Assembly: GCA_025353305.1 (NCBI GenBank)
Contig: JANXQX010000013.1
Location: 1 to 64,000, forward strand
DNA length: 64,000 nt
Origin: Holophagaceae bacterium
GTDB lineage: Bacteria > Acidobacteriota > Holophagae > Holophagales > Holophagaceae
Reading direction: 5' to 3'
The notes beneath the pieces were generated by a model that had not been told where the DNA came from, made no database searches, and saw nothing but the letters and a program-made list of their open reading frames with translations. Every line of letters begins with the position of its first letter. The stretch's first letter is position 1. The position numbers and the translations under genes were made by a program. Below, one piece after another: positions 26,995 through 36,776 of this stretch.

Positions 26995-28641
26995 TTGAGT
27001 GATTCCACCCGCCAGACCGTAGTTCCCCAAGGACTCACCCAAAGTCCCTGGACACCGCTGCGGAACAGGATCTTCCTTGCCATCTGGCTAGCAGCCACGG
27101 CTTCCAACGTCGGCACCTGGATCCAGACCATCGGGGAAAAATGGCAGATGGCGGAAATGACCAAATCGCCGCTGCTCATCTCCCTCATCGAAACAGGTTC
27201 AATGCTGCCCATGCTGGCCCTGGCCATGGCCGCAGGCGCCATCGCCGACATCCTGGACAGGCGGAAGCTGCTCATCGCCGCCCAGGCCTACATGATGGTG
27301 GTCGCAGGGACCCTCGCAGTCCTCACCTTCACCCATCACATCAGTCCAGGAATTCTCCTGCTCATGTCATTGTTCATGGGAATCGGCGCGGCGCTCAACG
27401 CACCCACCTGGTCGGCCATCATTCCGGAGATCCTGCCTCCGGAGCAGATCCCCGCTGGCGTGACCCTGAATTCCGCCAGCTTCAACATCAGCCGCGCGGT
27501 TGGACCGGCCATGGGCGGGTTGGTGGTGGGGTGGCTGGGTCCTGGCTGGTCCTTCGCCTTGAATGCCGCCTCGTTCTTGGGCACCGTGATCGTCCTGCGG
27601 AACTGGAAACGCGATATTCCACCCACCGACCTTCCAGCCGAGCGTTTCACCGCCGCCATGAAAGTCGGGGTCCGGTACCTCCGGAACAGCCGCCCGCTGC
27701 AAATTATTCTTCTGCGGGCGCTGGGCTTCGTCTGGTTCGCGGGAATCATCTTTTCCCTGACGCCTTCCCTGGCCTTTCATCAACTGTCCCTGGGCTCTTC
27801 GGCCTTCGGCCTGCTGATGGGTTGTATCGGCGGAGGCGCTCTGGTAGCCACCGTTTTCTTCGCCCCGATGCGGGCCCGGTTCAGCACCAACCAGTTGCTG
27901 GGTGGTTCCACCCTGATCTTCGCCGCGGCGCTCTTCAGCATCGGATTGTTTCCACGGCCAGTGCCTGTGGGGGTTGCGCTCTTTTTCTGCGGCATGGGCT
28001 GGAATTCCACGCTCTCCACCATGAACACCGGGATCCAGCTTTCGGTGCCCCCGTGGGTCAAGGCGCGGGCCTTCGGCACCTACATCACGACCTGGGGCGG
28101 CGCCATGGCGCTCGGAGCGGCCTTCTGGGGGGCCGTGGCCCAACATCTGGGAGTGCAGAAGACTTTCGGCATCGCGGCCATCGGCATGGTCCTGCTGCTG
28201 GTAATCATCGGCCGCCTCGGCATCGATGCCCTTGAACACCAGGTGGACTTGAGTCCGCATCATGCCGACCCCCACCCTTCCTCGCCCATCCATCCGGAAG
28301 CGGGTCCCATCCTCATTTCACTGGAGTACCAAATCCCCGTCGCCAAGGCTGCGGCCTTCCGGGAGGCCATGCGGGAAGTCCGCCGCATCCGCATCCGCGA
28401 TGGCGCGGTGAGATGGTCGCTGTTCAACGAGCCCCCCGCAGACGGCATCCAAATATTCCTGGAGTCCTATTTCAGTTCCAGTTGGGGTGAGCATCTGCGT
28501 CAGCATCACCGGGCCACGGTGGAGGACCGCACCCATCTCGCGGCCGCCTACCGCATGGACCCCCGAGGGCGGCCCAAAGTCCGCCATCTCGTCGCCACCG
28601 TGGACGGACAACCCTCGCTGCTGGACTATTTTTTCGGCTGA
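26995..28641 (+). CDS. MFS transporter, MFS_3 family, with C-terminal cytosolic domain
   Basis: 548 residues. Eleven to twelve transmembrane segments (about 25-415) start with PLRNRIFLAIWLAATASNVGTWIQTIGEKW, typical of the MFS_3 (PF05977-type) group that contains siderophore exporters such as EntS. The A-like loop reads GAIADILDRRKLLIAAQ. The last ~110 residues form a soluble domain (ISLEYQIPVAKAAAFREAM ... DYFFG) seen in many members of this group. The substrate is unknown; no siderophore genes are nearby. The start is TTG at 26995 with AGGGA upstream, so the exact N-terminus is uncertain. Confidence 0.85.
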   Translation: MSDSTRQTVVPQGLTQSPWTPLRNRIFLAIWLAATASNVGTWIQTIGEKWQMAEMTKSPLLISLIETGSMLPMLALAMAAGAIADILDRRKLLIAAQAYMMVVAGTLAVLTFTHHISPGILLLMSLFMGIGAALNAPTWSAIIPEILPPEQIPAGVTLNSASFNISRAVGPAMGGLVVGWLGPGWSFALNAASFLGTVIVLRNWKRDIPPTDLPAERFTAAMKVGVRYLRNSRPLQIILLRALGFVWFAGIIFSLTPSLAFHQLSLGSSAFGLLMGCIGGGALVATVFFAPMRARFSTNQLLGGSTLIFAAALFSIGLFPRPVPVGVALFFCGMGWNSTLSTMNTGIQLSVPPWVKARAFGTYITTWGGAMALGAAFWGAVAQHLGVQKTFGIAAIGMVLLLVIIGRLGIDALEHQVDLSPHHADPHPSSPIHPEAGPILISLEYQIPVAKAAAFREAMREVRRIRIRDGAVRWSLFNEPPADGIQIFLESYFSSSWGEHLRQHHRATVEDRTHLAAAYRMDPRGRPKVRHLVATVDGQPSLLDYFFG

Positions 28642-28662
28642 CAGGTTAGCCTGGATCCATCC

Positions 28663-29826
28663 ATGAACGCGCCCGCCGATGCTCTCACAGCTCTTTCACC
28701 CCTGCGGCCCAGGCCCGAGGGCCGGGCTCTGCGGGCGGAGATCTCCTTAAGCCGCATTCTCAGGAATCTCGCGCGGCTCCAGACGGTGGCCGGGCAGCGC
28801 GGGATTTGGGCGGTTATCAAGGCCAATGCGTACGGCCATGGCGCGGTCGCGGTCGGGAAAGCCCTTCAGGGATCGCAGATTGCGGGTTTGGCGATTTCTA
28901 ATCTGGAAGAGGCCCTTGAATTGCGCGAGGGCGGCATCTCGTGTCCGGTTATGGTTCTGGGCGGACTCCGCCCTGAAGCCCTTCCCCTCGCATCCCAGCA
29001 CCATCTCACGGTAGCGCTGGTGGGCCCAGAGAGCCTGGAATCCTATGCGCGTCTGCTGCCGGATCATCCTGTGAGGCTGCATCTGAAGCTGGATACCGGG
29101 ATGGGCCGCTTCGGATTTCTGCCATCGGAGTTGGGGGGTTGCCTGGGAGCGATAAAAGCCCTTTCCCCTTGGCTGGATGGCCTCATGGGCCATTTCGCGA
29201 CCTCCGATGATCCCGACCGTGGATTCGCGGACCGCCAGCGTAGGATCTTCCAGGCCTGTCATCAACAACTGAAGGATGCTGCGCTTTCCTTCAAGGAAGT
29301 TCATCACGCCAACAGCGATGGGGTATTACGGGGTTTCCTGGATGGCGACAACCAAGCTAGGCCCGGCCTTGCTTTGTATGGCCTCTCGTCCATATCAGAA
29401 GGCCGTGTCCTTGGCCTGGAACCAGCCATGACGCTGGTAGCAGAGGTCGCCCGGGTCAAGACCGTACCCGCTGGCACTGCCGTGGGCTATGGGCGCACTT
29501 TTGTCGCCCCCCATCCTTTGCAGATCGCCACCCTGGGCTGCGGCTATGCAGATGGATACCGGCGAGATTTGGGAAATCGCGCTGTGGTTGGATTTGAAGG
29601 AGCCACCTACCCCGTGGTGGGACGGGTCTCCATGGATTACCTCACCGTGGCCCTGCCCCTTGGCGTGGCCATCGCGCCGGGCGATCCCATGACCCTTTTC
29701 AGTTCCGATTCCACGGCCCCCAACAGCATTGAACGGCTGGCGCAATTGTTGGGCACAATTCCCTATGAGTTGACCTGCGCCCTGCACCGCCGGCTTGGGC
29801 GGATCTACCCCGGAAGCGCCTTTTAA
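28663..29826 (+). CDS. alr: alanine racemase
   Basis: 387 residues. It supplies D-alanine for peptidoglycan. The PLP lysine is Lys53 in AVIKANAYGHG, and the second catalytic residue is the Tyr in GCGYADGYRRDLGN (about 288-301). VVGRVSMDYLTV (about 320-331) lines the substrate site. A 25-residue N-terminal extension precedes the usual start of the barrel. It follows the MFS exporter by 21 bp and is probably co-transcribed with it, although no function links them. Confidence 0.96.
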   Translation: MNAPADALTALSPLRPRPEGRALRAEISLSRILRNLARLQTVAGQRGIWAVIKANAYGHGAVAVGKALQGSQIAGLAISNLEEALELREGGISCPVMVLGGLRPEALPLASQHHLTVALVGPESLESYARLLPDHPVRLHLKLDTGMGRFGFLPSELGGCLGAIKALSPWLDGLMGHFATSDDPDRGFADRQRRIFQACHQQLKDAALSFKEVHHANSDGVLRGFLDGDNQARPGLALYGLSSISEGRVLGLEPAMTLVAEVARVKTVPAGTAVGYGRTFVAPHPLQIATLGCGYADGYRRDLGNRAVVGFEGATYPVVGRVSMDYLTVALPLGVAIAPGDPMTLFSSDSTAPNSIERLAQLLGTIPYELTCALHRRLGRIYPGSAF

Positions 29827-29875
29827 CTCCAAGAATATTGAAGGCAAGCTATTCTGCGTCTAGTCCTGTCCCACT

Positions 29876-31210
29876 ATGAACATCGTCGCCATCACCCAGT
29901 ACGCAACCTTGGTAGAACGCCTCCGCATGGCTTACGAGGGGGCGGGGCATCACATTACCCACTTGCCGGACCCTTTGAGCGCCCTGGCCACTGAAGCCTG
30001 GAACGAGGCCGAACTGATGCTCGTGGACGGCAGCGGCGATCCCCTGGATGGCTTCCGCTTCTGCAGCCTGATGCGCGGTGAAAGCCGGGCGCTGTTCCAT
30101 AACCTGCCCATCTACATCATCCTCAAGGATCCCCCCGCACTGGCCGATCTGGATCTTCTGCGCCAAGTCGATGGGGATGGATTCGTCGCGGCCAGCAGCA
30201 CCATCCATCAGCTCTTGCACCAGCTGGAGCCTGTGATGGAAGGGGATCCGGATCGTGCCGGGCGAGCAGTGCCTGTGAGTGCGATCGGATTGCCTGCGGG
30301 CATTTCCAGGAAGCTCCCAGGATTGCTGCAGCCCTTCCGATTCGAACTCAACCTGCATTCTGCAAAAAAATTCCTGATGGACAATGAACCTGTAAAGGCA
30401 CCCCTGATTCTGTTGGGCATTGACGAAACCGGCGACCGTTCGCTGCAAATCCTCAAAAGGCTCCGGGATCAGGAAGAGCGGCCGTTCATCATTCTCATTG
30501 GCAAAGTCGCCGATGAGGCCATCGAGCGGAAGCTGCTTCTGGCTGGGGCCGGAGACTGGCTTCCCGTGCCGCTCTCAGGGCCACGATTGCTGCATGCCTG
30601 CCGTCGCGGTCTGGAGTGGATGCACGCCAAGCGAGTGAAGCTCGAGTTCGACCGCCAGATCAACGATCTGCGGGAGCGGCGCATCATGCTGGAGATCGAG
30701 GCCGCCTCGCTTCGCAACGAAGTGCTGACCGACCCATTGACCCAACTCCTCAACCGCCGGGCCTTCGACCAGAACCTGGAGCACGCGATCTACCAGTGGG
30801 AGCGGCACAAGCGGCCCTTTGTGCTCATCCTCAGCGACCTGGATCATTTCAAGCTTATCAACGATAGATTCGGGCACGGCACTGGCGACGAAGTGCTGAA
30901 GGCCCTCACAGCCCGCATACGCAGTTCGCTTCGCAAATCCGATCTGGCCTTCCGGATCGGCGGTGAGGAATTCGCCGTGCTCCTGACCGAGACGAATCTG
31001 AAAGTCGGCGAAAGCGTCGCGCAAAAACTCCGCCGTTGCATCGATGGGGAACCACTGATCCTGGAGGGGGGCCACACCATCTTCCCGAGCATGAGTTTTG
31101 GCGTCGGCGCACCTGGGGCTCACAACTTCAAGGATCTTTTCGCACAAGTGGACAAAGCCCTCTACCAGGCCAAGAACCGTGGCCGGAATTGCGTCGTGGT
31201 AGTGGAATAG
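29876..31210 (+). CDS. diguanylate cyclase with two degenerate receiver-like domains
   Basis: 444 residues. Residues about 1-120 and 135-255 each resemble a receiver fold (ELMLVDGSGDPLDGFRFCSLMR; LILLGIDETGD ... GAGDWLPVPLSGPRLL) but lack the full acidic pocket and Lys, so phosphorylation is doubtful. The GGDEF domain (about 280-444) has LTDPLTQLLNRRAFDQ, DLDHFKLINDRFGHGTGD and RIGGEEFAVLL. An intact inhibitory I-site RKSD lies exactly five residues before GGEEF. It should make c-di-GMP with product inhibition. Two pseudo-receivers before GGDEF recall PleD/PopA. Confidence 0.9.
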   Translation: MNIVAITQYATLVERLRMAYEGAGHHITHLPDPLSALATEAWNEAELMLVDGSGDPLDGFRFCSLMRGESRALFHNLPIYIILKDPPALADLDLLRQVDGDGFVAASSTIHQLLHQLEPVMEGDPDRAGRAVPVSAIGLPAGISRKLPGLLQPFRFELNLHSAKKFLMDNEPVKAPLILLGIDETGDRSLQILKRLRDQEERPFIILIGKVADEAIERKLLLAGAGDWLPVPLSGPRLLHACRRGLEWMHAKRVKLEFDRQINDLRERRIMLEIEAASLRNEVLTDPLTQLLNRRAFDQNLEHAIYQWERHKRPFVLILSDLDHFKLINDRFGHGTGDEVLKALTARIRSSLRKSDLAFRIGGEEFAVLLTETNLKVGESVAQKLRRCIDGEPLILEGGHTIFPSMSFGVGAPGAHNFKDLFAQVDKALYQAKNRGRNCVVVVE

Positions 31211-31217
31211 GCTGTGG

Positions 31218-31232
31218 GAAACCCCGGGTTTC
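31218..31232. terminator. palindromic hairpin between convergent genes
   Basis: GAAACCC-C-GGGTTTC lies between the stops of the diguanylate cyclase and lptD genes. It could serve both strands as a terminator, but no T run is present on either side. Confidence 0.3.
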
Positions 31233-31264
31233 GGGCCGTTCCCGAATCTCCAACGATCCGTGGC

Positions 31265-33604
31265 CTACTGGCTGAGTGTGAATAGATCGCCCAGACCGCG
31301 CAGCGTGAGCACCAGGTCCACACGATCCTCTTTGCCGATGGGACCGGTCGTAAACGGGGTAGAGATCGCGTTGTGGGAAAAGCGCAGAGTGGTGGCCACG
31401 CAGGGGGTGACATAAGCAAGGCCCACCTGGCTGTAGGAGAAACCATGGGTCTTGATGTCATAGGTAGCGCTGAACTCCAGGCGCACGCGATCATCAAGAA
31501 CACGCTTCAGGCCCCCTAGCTGAAAGCCCTGTTGCCGCACCAGCAGGCGGTTGATCCCAGTGGAAAAGAACGCCAGGTTCAGGCGGCTGCCATCGGCCTT
31601 TTTCACTTCAGCGGTGATGGAAGTGTCCGCTCCGCCGTCCACGGGATCCGAAGAACGAGCGAAGTTGAGGCGGAACGACTCGTTGGGCTCCACATCAATG
31701 ACGCTATCCACGGAGGCGAGCCCCTTCTTGATGCTGCCATCTCCCAACACGATGGGATTGAAGTGGTATCTGGTGGAGATGCGCCACCGGATCAGATCCG
31801 CAAAATCCAACCCGGCCCCCGGTCTCCCCATGAAATGCTGTTTGATGCCGAATTCAATGCTCTTTTCCCCCACAGCGGTAGCATCGACACCTGGCTGGAA
31901 ATCCACTCCGTCGAATCGCGGGAGTTTGCCCACCAAGCCGAACTTGCTGTTTTGAGTGAGCCCAAGGAAAGGCTCAATCACGTGCCGAATATCTCCGTGA
32001 TAGCCGAGCATTGACAGATCCGTGTAGGTGCGGCCTGTCTGCGGGCCTGAAAATTGAAGTTTGATGGAGTCAAAATAGCGTTTGGCCGAATCTCCTTCGA
32101 CCCGGAAAGGATCGTAGGCTGGATTGATCGCAGGATTGAGGCTGACATCGCTGGCTCCAGTGTTTGGATCGAAGACGGCCTCCTTCAAAGTTGCGCCGTA
32201 GCGCGTGTACCGGCCCAGCACCTGGGCGTCCGCACGGAATGGACCCCATTGCCCCAGCCGCCCATAGACCCGGATGAATGCGTCGTCCCGGCCCCATGTA
32301 TAGCGGCCTTCCGGGTCGGTTTCGCCGGTCTGGATCTTGTAGCTGAGGCGGCTCGTGCGCCAGGAACCATCCAGATAGAAATTTCCCAGCGAAACAGGGA
32401 AAAGCCTGGCCTCCAGCTGCGGCAGGACCTGGCGCTTCAGCGAGCTCGGGAAGTCCGCCTTGTAGAATGGGTCGTCTGGAAGGAAGAAACTCCGTTGCTC
32501 TTGGGCGGTGAACGCGAAACTCGCCCACTGAAAGCTTTTGCCCAGGTAGAAAGCACTGTCGAAGGGGCGTGATCCGAGCTGGCCTGGCCCTTTCCCGTAG
32601 TCGGTATCGATCAGGGTGTCGGATGCGCGATTAATGTCCGCCGTGAGTTGCCAGCCATCTTCGCGCTGCCAGATTTCTTTGAAGCCAAAACGGTAACGCC
32701 GATCGCCGCTGCTTCGCTCATTGATGACCTGGCCTTGGAAACTGCCCTGCTGAGTGGGTTCAGGATTCCACCGGGATTCCAGTCCCCAAAGCACTCCCTC
32801 CTTTGAAAAGTATTGGGGAGAAATGGTGGCGTCGGCACTGTCGCCAATGGTCTGGAAATAGTTGAGGCCAACGGTGGCACCCAGCCGTCCGCTGTATCCA
32901 AGCAACGGGGGCAATAGACCTGTGCTGCGCTGGGCTTTGGCTGGGTAGATCGCCCACGGCACATAGAGCAGCGGGAGATGGCCGACAATGACGCGCGCAT
33001 TCCGGAGCGTCGCGAACCCGTCCAAATCAAGGTTCAATTCCGAAAGTTTGGCCCTCCAACCTGGCTCTTCCTGCGGACAGGGGCTCAATTCCACCTCCTT
33101 GAAGTCCCAGTGCTTAAGGGTGGTGAAAACCACATTGTCCGAATGAAGCGCCCAATCAGGCGGGACCTCCAATTCCAGTGCGCGCGCCTCGCCAACCTTA
33201 TGCTTCCAATCCATGGAGAGCCGCTCACAGCGCAATCGCAAGTCTTGGGCTTCCATGCGGATGTGGCCCTCGGCGGTAAGTTGTCCTGTCGCGGGTTCGT
33301 AACGGATCCGATCTGCCAGCAGGAGCATTTCATCCGTATTGATGGCACCCCCTTCGATGCTCCAGGAATCCTCGGTCTCCACGACTTTTTCACCGCGCCA
33401 TCGAAACGGCACGCGCCTGTTGGGCGCGCCGCCGGGATCAAATGGCCTGAGCGGCAGCAATAAAATGGGATCGGGCAACGATTCGCTCTGGTCCACCGGC
33501 CTGAGTCGTGGCAGAGCGGGCAGGCTTTGGCCACGCAACAAGGCCCAGGATGATGCTGTCAACAGGATCAGGATCCGAGGCCACGTCAAAGTCGGGGGCC
33601 GCAT
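31265..33604 (-). CDS. lptD: LPS-assembly outer-membrane protein LptD
   Basis: 779 residues with a signal peptide (about 10-25). A small OstA/LptA-like jellyroll (about 65-165: GGAINTDEMLLLADRIRYEP, LTAEGHIRMEAQDLRLRCERL) is followed by the signature LPLLYVPWAIYPAKAQRSTGLLPPLLGYSGRLGATVGLNYF (about 209-250) and a long C-terminal beta-barrel of alternating strands. LptD inserts LPS into the outer leaflet, so the organism is a diderm making LPS. It lies six bases after the ZIP gene on the same strand. GAGG four bases before the ATG supports this start. Confidence 0.88.
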   Translation of the reverse strand: MRPPTLTWPRILILLTASSWALLRGQSLPALPRLRPVDQSESLPDPILLLPLRPFDPGGAPNRRVPFRWRGEKVVETEDSWSIEGGAINTDEMLLLADRIRYEPATGQLTAEGHIRMEAQDLRLRCERLSMDWKHKVGEARALELEVPPDWALHSDNVVFTTLKHWDFKEVELSPCPQEEPGWRAKLSELNLDLDGFATLRNARVIVGHLPLLYVPWAIYPAKAQRSTGLLPPLLGYSGRLGATVGLNYFQTIGDSADATISPQYFSKEGVLWGLESRWNPEPTQQGSFQGQVINERSSGDRRYRFGFKEIWQREDGWQLTADINRASDTLIDTDYGKGPGQLGSRPFDSAFYLGKSFQWASFAFTAQEQRSFFLPDDPFYKADFPSSLKRQVLPQLEARLFPVSLGNFYLDGSWRTSRLSYKIQTGETDPEGRYTWGRDDAFIRVYGRLGQWGPFRADAQVLGRYTRYGATLKEAVFDPNTGASDVSLNPAINPAYDPFRVEGDSAKRYFDSIKLQFSGPQTGRTYTDLSMLGYHGDIRHVIEPFLGLTQNSKFGLVGKLPRFDGVDFQPGVDATAVGEKSIEFGIKQHFMGRPGAGLDFADLIRWRISTRYHFNPIVLGDGSIKKGLASVDSVIDVEPNESFRLNFARSSDPVDGGADTSITAEVKKADGSRLNLAFFSTGINRLLVRQQGFQLGGLKRVLDDRVRLEFSATYDIKTHGFSYSQVGLAYVTPCVATTLRFSHNAISTPFTTGPIGKEDRVDLVLTLRGLGDLFTLSQ

Positions 33605-33610
33605 CGAGCC

Positions 33611-34336
33611 TCAACCGCCATGCTGGTGGGGTGCGATCAACGCGGTGATCAGGAAGATGCCGAAGCCCGCGAGCAATGCCAATGTGCTCTTCCAGCCCTT
33701 TTCCTTTTGCGCTTCTGGCAACAAATCCGAGCTGGCCACATAGATCACCAGGCCCCCCGCCAGCGCCAACACAGGGGCGGGGCTCAGGTGCAGGGTCGAT
33801 TGGCTTACGGCGCCAAGCAACGTGGCCGCCGCCAGCCCCGCCGAGGCCAGCAGGGCGCCCTGCCTTCCGAAACCCCGCACCAGGAAAATGCTGGAGATGG
33901 TTGCCCCCTCTGGAATGCGATGGAGCAGGAGGGCCATGAACATGAAGGGGCCGAGATTGCTGCTGCTATTTACGGCGGCCGCCAGGGCCAGACCATCCAT
34001 GAAGCTGTGCAATGAAAGCCCCACCAGCGCCATGATGCCCGTCATCGGGCCGCCGTCCAGGTGGGTTTCTTCACCGTAATGAAAGTGGATGGTGATGCCG
34101 TGTTCCATCACGTGCACCAGCAGGAAGCCCCCCAGCACCCAGAAGGCTGTGCCTTCTCCGCCTTGTTCCAGGCTTTCAGGAATGATGCGCACCAGGGCCG
34201 CGGAAAGCAGATAGCCCGCCGCGACCCCGGAAATCAGCCGCATGGTGGAAGCCCGCCCCTGAAGAAAACGCACCACCAGCCAACCTCCGAAAAGGGTGGC
34301 CAGGGATGCCAGGAGTGCCTGAATCGCGAGGGACAT
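33611..34336 (-). CDS. ZIP-family divalent-metal transporter
   Basis: 241 residues with seven to eight hydrophobic segments. Segment IV holds ALVGLSLHSFMDGLALAAAV (about 103-122) and segment V LLLHRIPEGATISSIFLV (about 136-153); the H-S-F-x-D and H-R-x-P-E-G motifs are the ZIP metal-binding core. It should take up zinc, iron or a related ion across the inner membrane. A His-rich loop (HVMEHGITIHFHYGEETH, about 75-92) may buffer metal. It is followed by lptD at six bases, so both may share a transcript. Confidence 0.9.
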   Translation of the reverse strand: MSLAIQALLASLATLFGGWLVVRFLQGRASTMRLISGVAAGYLLSAALVRIIPESLEQGGEGTAFWVLGGFLLVHVMEHGITIHFHYGEETHLDGGPMTGIMALVGLSLHSFMDGLALAAAVNSSSNLGPFMFMALLLHRIPEGATISSIFLVRGFGRQGALLASAGLAAATLLGAVSQSTLHLSPAPVLALAGGLVIYVASSDLLPEAQKEKGWKSTLALLAGFGIFLITALIAPHQHGG

Positions 34337-34361
34337 GAGAATGACTATGTCAGGGCTGCGA

Positions 34362-36776
34362 TTACGCTTTAACTTTCTTCTGCGCTAAGGGCTTGGCCTT
34401 GGGCTCTGTCTTGGTGGCCGTTTTCGATTTGGCAGCGGGGGGAGCCTTTGGCGCAGACTCAGGTTTTTTGGGTTTGACTGCGGTCTTGGGTGCGGTTTCC
34501 TTGGTGGTCGCGGCCACACTCTTGGGCGTTACCGGCCTGCTGGTCTTGGCTTTAGGAGCCTTGGCTGATGCCTTGGCGGCAGGGGCGCTCGGCCTCGTTT
34601 CAGGCGCGGTTGCAGGCGCAGGAATGAAGACCACAGGTGTCGCAGCGGCGACGGAGGACGGTTGTTGCACTGTCGCAGGCGCTCCTGATGCCGCAGGCGC
34701 TGGAGCGCTCAGACGCTTAGGTCGAGGTGTCGGCAAGAGGAGAGCTGCCACGATCTCCCCCGAGAGAACAGGGGGCTCAAAAACCACGCGATTCTGCGCC
34801 TCCGGTGGAACTTGCCCTGGTTTTGCAGATTTCCTGGGTCCCCCCGGTTTCGAAATTGAGGTTTCGGCCCTGGAGGTCTGTGCTGCGGCATCAAGGACGT
34901 CTAAGGGGCGTGCTGCATCGTCCTGACCGGCGCCCTCGACTCGTGACGGGGCGGGCGCGGCTTTCGCGGCACCTCCCCTGCCCCGTCGGCGACGGCGGCC
35001 TGACTTGGCGGGTACTTCCTCCGTTTCCCCTTCAGTTTCAACTTCTTCGTCTTCGGGTTTGGCGCTTTCGAACAGGGCGCGAAGGCGCTCTCTCTCATCC
35101 AGGGCCGCGCGCTGCACATCCCTTCGGTCGTGCTTGAACTCAGGCGGTTTTGGGGAATTGCGTTTTGAAGCTTCCTTGGCGGCCTTTGGAACGGTTTCGC
35201 CAAGCGCCTTGTCAAAGGAGATCGCGCTATCACCGCCCAGGACAACAGTCTCTTCTTCAGGCTCGAGCATGCGCTCGACATGGGCCTTGGCGGGCTTCTC
35301 TTCTGCTTCCTCCTCATGCTGTTCGATCTCGGCGACCATGTCGCCGTAGCCTACTTCAGCGTCAGCCAGGATCAGTATGTTGGCGCCGAATGTGCCCTCC
35401 AGCTCCTGCAATTCACGGCGTTTCTGGTTCAACACCGGGAGGGCGATGACGGGGGCGAGCTTCACCCGGAGTTCCTTCACATCGCCATGGCTGAGAATCG
35501 ACTTCATGCGGCGGATGACGGATAGCAGAAGGGCCTCGACGCTCTTCACCTGGCCCGTACCCTGACAGTGCGGGCAGGACACGTGGGTGGTCTGATGGAT
35601 GGAAGGCCGCAGACGCTGGCGGGTCATCACCAGGACGCCAAAGCGATTGATCTTGCCCACTTCCATGCGGGCCTTGTCTTCGCGCAGACCCTCTACGAGC
35701 TTGTCTTGGACAGCCTTGTTATGGCCCTCCTTCTTCATGTCGATGAAATCAATCACCACGAGCCCCGCAAGATCCCGGAGGCGCAACTGGCGCGCGGCTT
35801 CTTCCGCGGCTTCCATGTTGGTGCGGAAGGCCATGTCCTCGACGCCTTCACCAGATGTCTTGCCGCTGTTGACGTCGATAGCCACCAGCGCTTCGGTCTG
35901 ATCCAGCACCAGGGCGCCGCCGCTCGGCAAGCCGACCCTCCGCGCGTAGATGCGGTCTATTTGATCTTCAGTCTGGGATTTGGAGAAAAGGGGCTTGGTT
36001 CCAACGTAATGCTTCAGCACATGCGCATGTTGGGGCATGGTGCGCTTGAAGAAATTTTGCGCCGCGTGAAAGGTCTCCAGATCGTCAATGAGCACTTCTT
36101 CCATATCGGCGGAAAAGGCATCCCGCAGCGTACGGGTGACGACGTCGTCCTCCTGCCATACAAGACCCGGACCCTGGCGCTGCTTGTAGCGGTTGAGCAC
36201 TTCCTTGTAGGTGTCTAGAAGGGATTCCAGATCCTTCTGGAAATCCTCTTTGGTGACACCCAGCGAGGCGGTGCGCACGATGACGCCCATGTTCTTGGGG
36301 ATGTCCAATTCGTCGATGAGTTGCTTGAAATACTCGCGTTCCTCGCGGCTTTCAATCTTCCGGCTGATGCCATTCACTGGATTGCCCGGAGTCAGCACGA
36401 GGTAGCGGCCGGGAAGGCTAACCTGGGCGGTCATCATGGCGCCCTTGCTGCCGATCTCTTCACGAACCGCCTGCACCAGGATCTCCTGGTCGCGGTTCAA
36501 CAGGTCCTGGATGCGTCCCCGGCGGCCATCCTGGCTCGTCATGTCCCGGGGCAATTCACCGAGCGGCAGGAAGCCGTTCTTCTGACCACCATAATGGATG
36601 AAGGCCGCCTGAAGGCTTTGATCCGCCCGCATAACTTTTGCCTTGTAGATGTTGCCTTTGATCTTCTCGTTGTGGATGAACTCCACATCGAAGTCGAGGA
36701 GGGTGCCGTCCAGTAGAGTGGCCACACGGATTTCTTCTGGATCCGTGGCGTTGATCAGCATGGATTTCTTGCTCAA
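34362..36776 (-). CDS. ribonuclease E/G family endoribonuclease with long disordered tail
   Basis: 804 residues from the TTG at 36774-36776, chosen because AAGGAG lies eight bases before it and the protein then begins MSKKSMLINATDPEEIRVA as in the family. The S1 domain (about 35-125) is followed by the DNase I-like catalytic part with AIDVNSGKTSGEG and VVIDFIDMKKEGHNKAV (the catalytic Asp residues). The zinc-link CPHCQGTG allows dimer-tetramer formation. From about 540 on it is low-complexity, and the last 200 residues are Ala/Pro/Lys-rich with a basic end, unlike RNase G, which stops after the core. It likely scaffolds other decay enzymes or membrane/RNA contacts. Confidence 0.92.
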   Translation of the reverse strand: MSKKSMLINATDPEEIRVATLLDGTLLDFDVEFIHNEKIKGNIYKAKVMRADQSLQAAFIHYGGQKNGFLPLGELPRDMTSQDGRRGRIQDLLNRDQEILVQAVREEIGSKGAMMTAQVSLPGRYLVLTPGNPVNGISRKIESREEREYFKQLIDELDIPKNMGVIVRTASLGVTKEDFQKDLESLLDTYKEVLNRYKQRQGPGLVWQEDDVVTRTLRDAFSADMEEVLIDDLETFHAAQNFFKRTMPQHAHVLKHYVGTKPLFSKSQTEDQIDRIYARRVGLPSGGALVLDQTEALVAIDVNSGKTSGEGVEDMAFRTNMEAAEEAARQLRLRDLAGLVVIDFIDMKKEGHNKAVQDKLVEGLREDKARMEVGKINRFGVLVMTRQRLRPSIHQTTHVSCPHCQGTGQVKSVEALLLSVIRRMKSILSHGDVKELRVKLAPVIALPVLNQKRRELQELEGTFGANILILADAEVGYGDMVAEIEQHEEEAEEKPAKAHVERMLEPEEETVVLGGDSAISFDKALGETVPKAAKEASKRNSPKPPEFKHDRRDVQRAALDERERLRALFESAKPEDEEVETEGETEEVPAKSGRRRRRGRGGAAKAAPAPSRVEGAGQDDAARPLDVLDAAAQTSRAETSISKPGGPRKSAKPGQVPPEAQNRVVFEPPVLSGEIVAALLLPTPRPKRLSAPAPAASGAPATVQQPSSVAAATPVVFIPAPATAPETRPSAPAAKASAKAPKAKTSRPVTPKSVAATTKETAPKTAVKPKKPESAPKAPPAAKSKTATKTEPKAKPLAQKKVKA

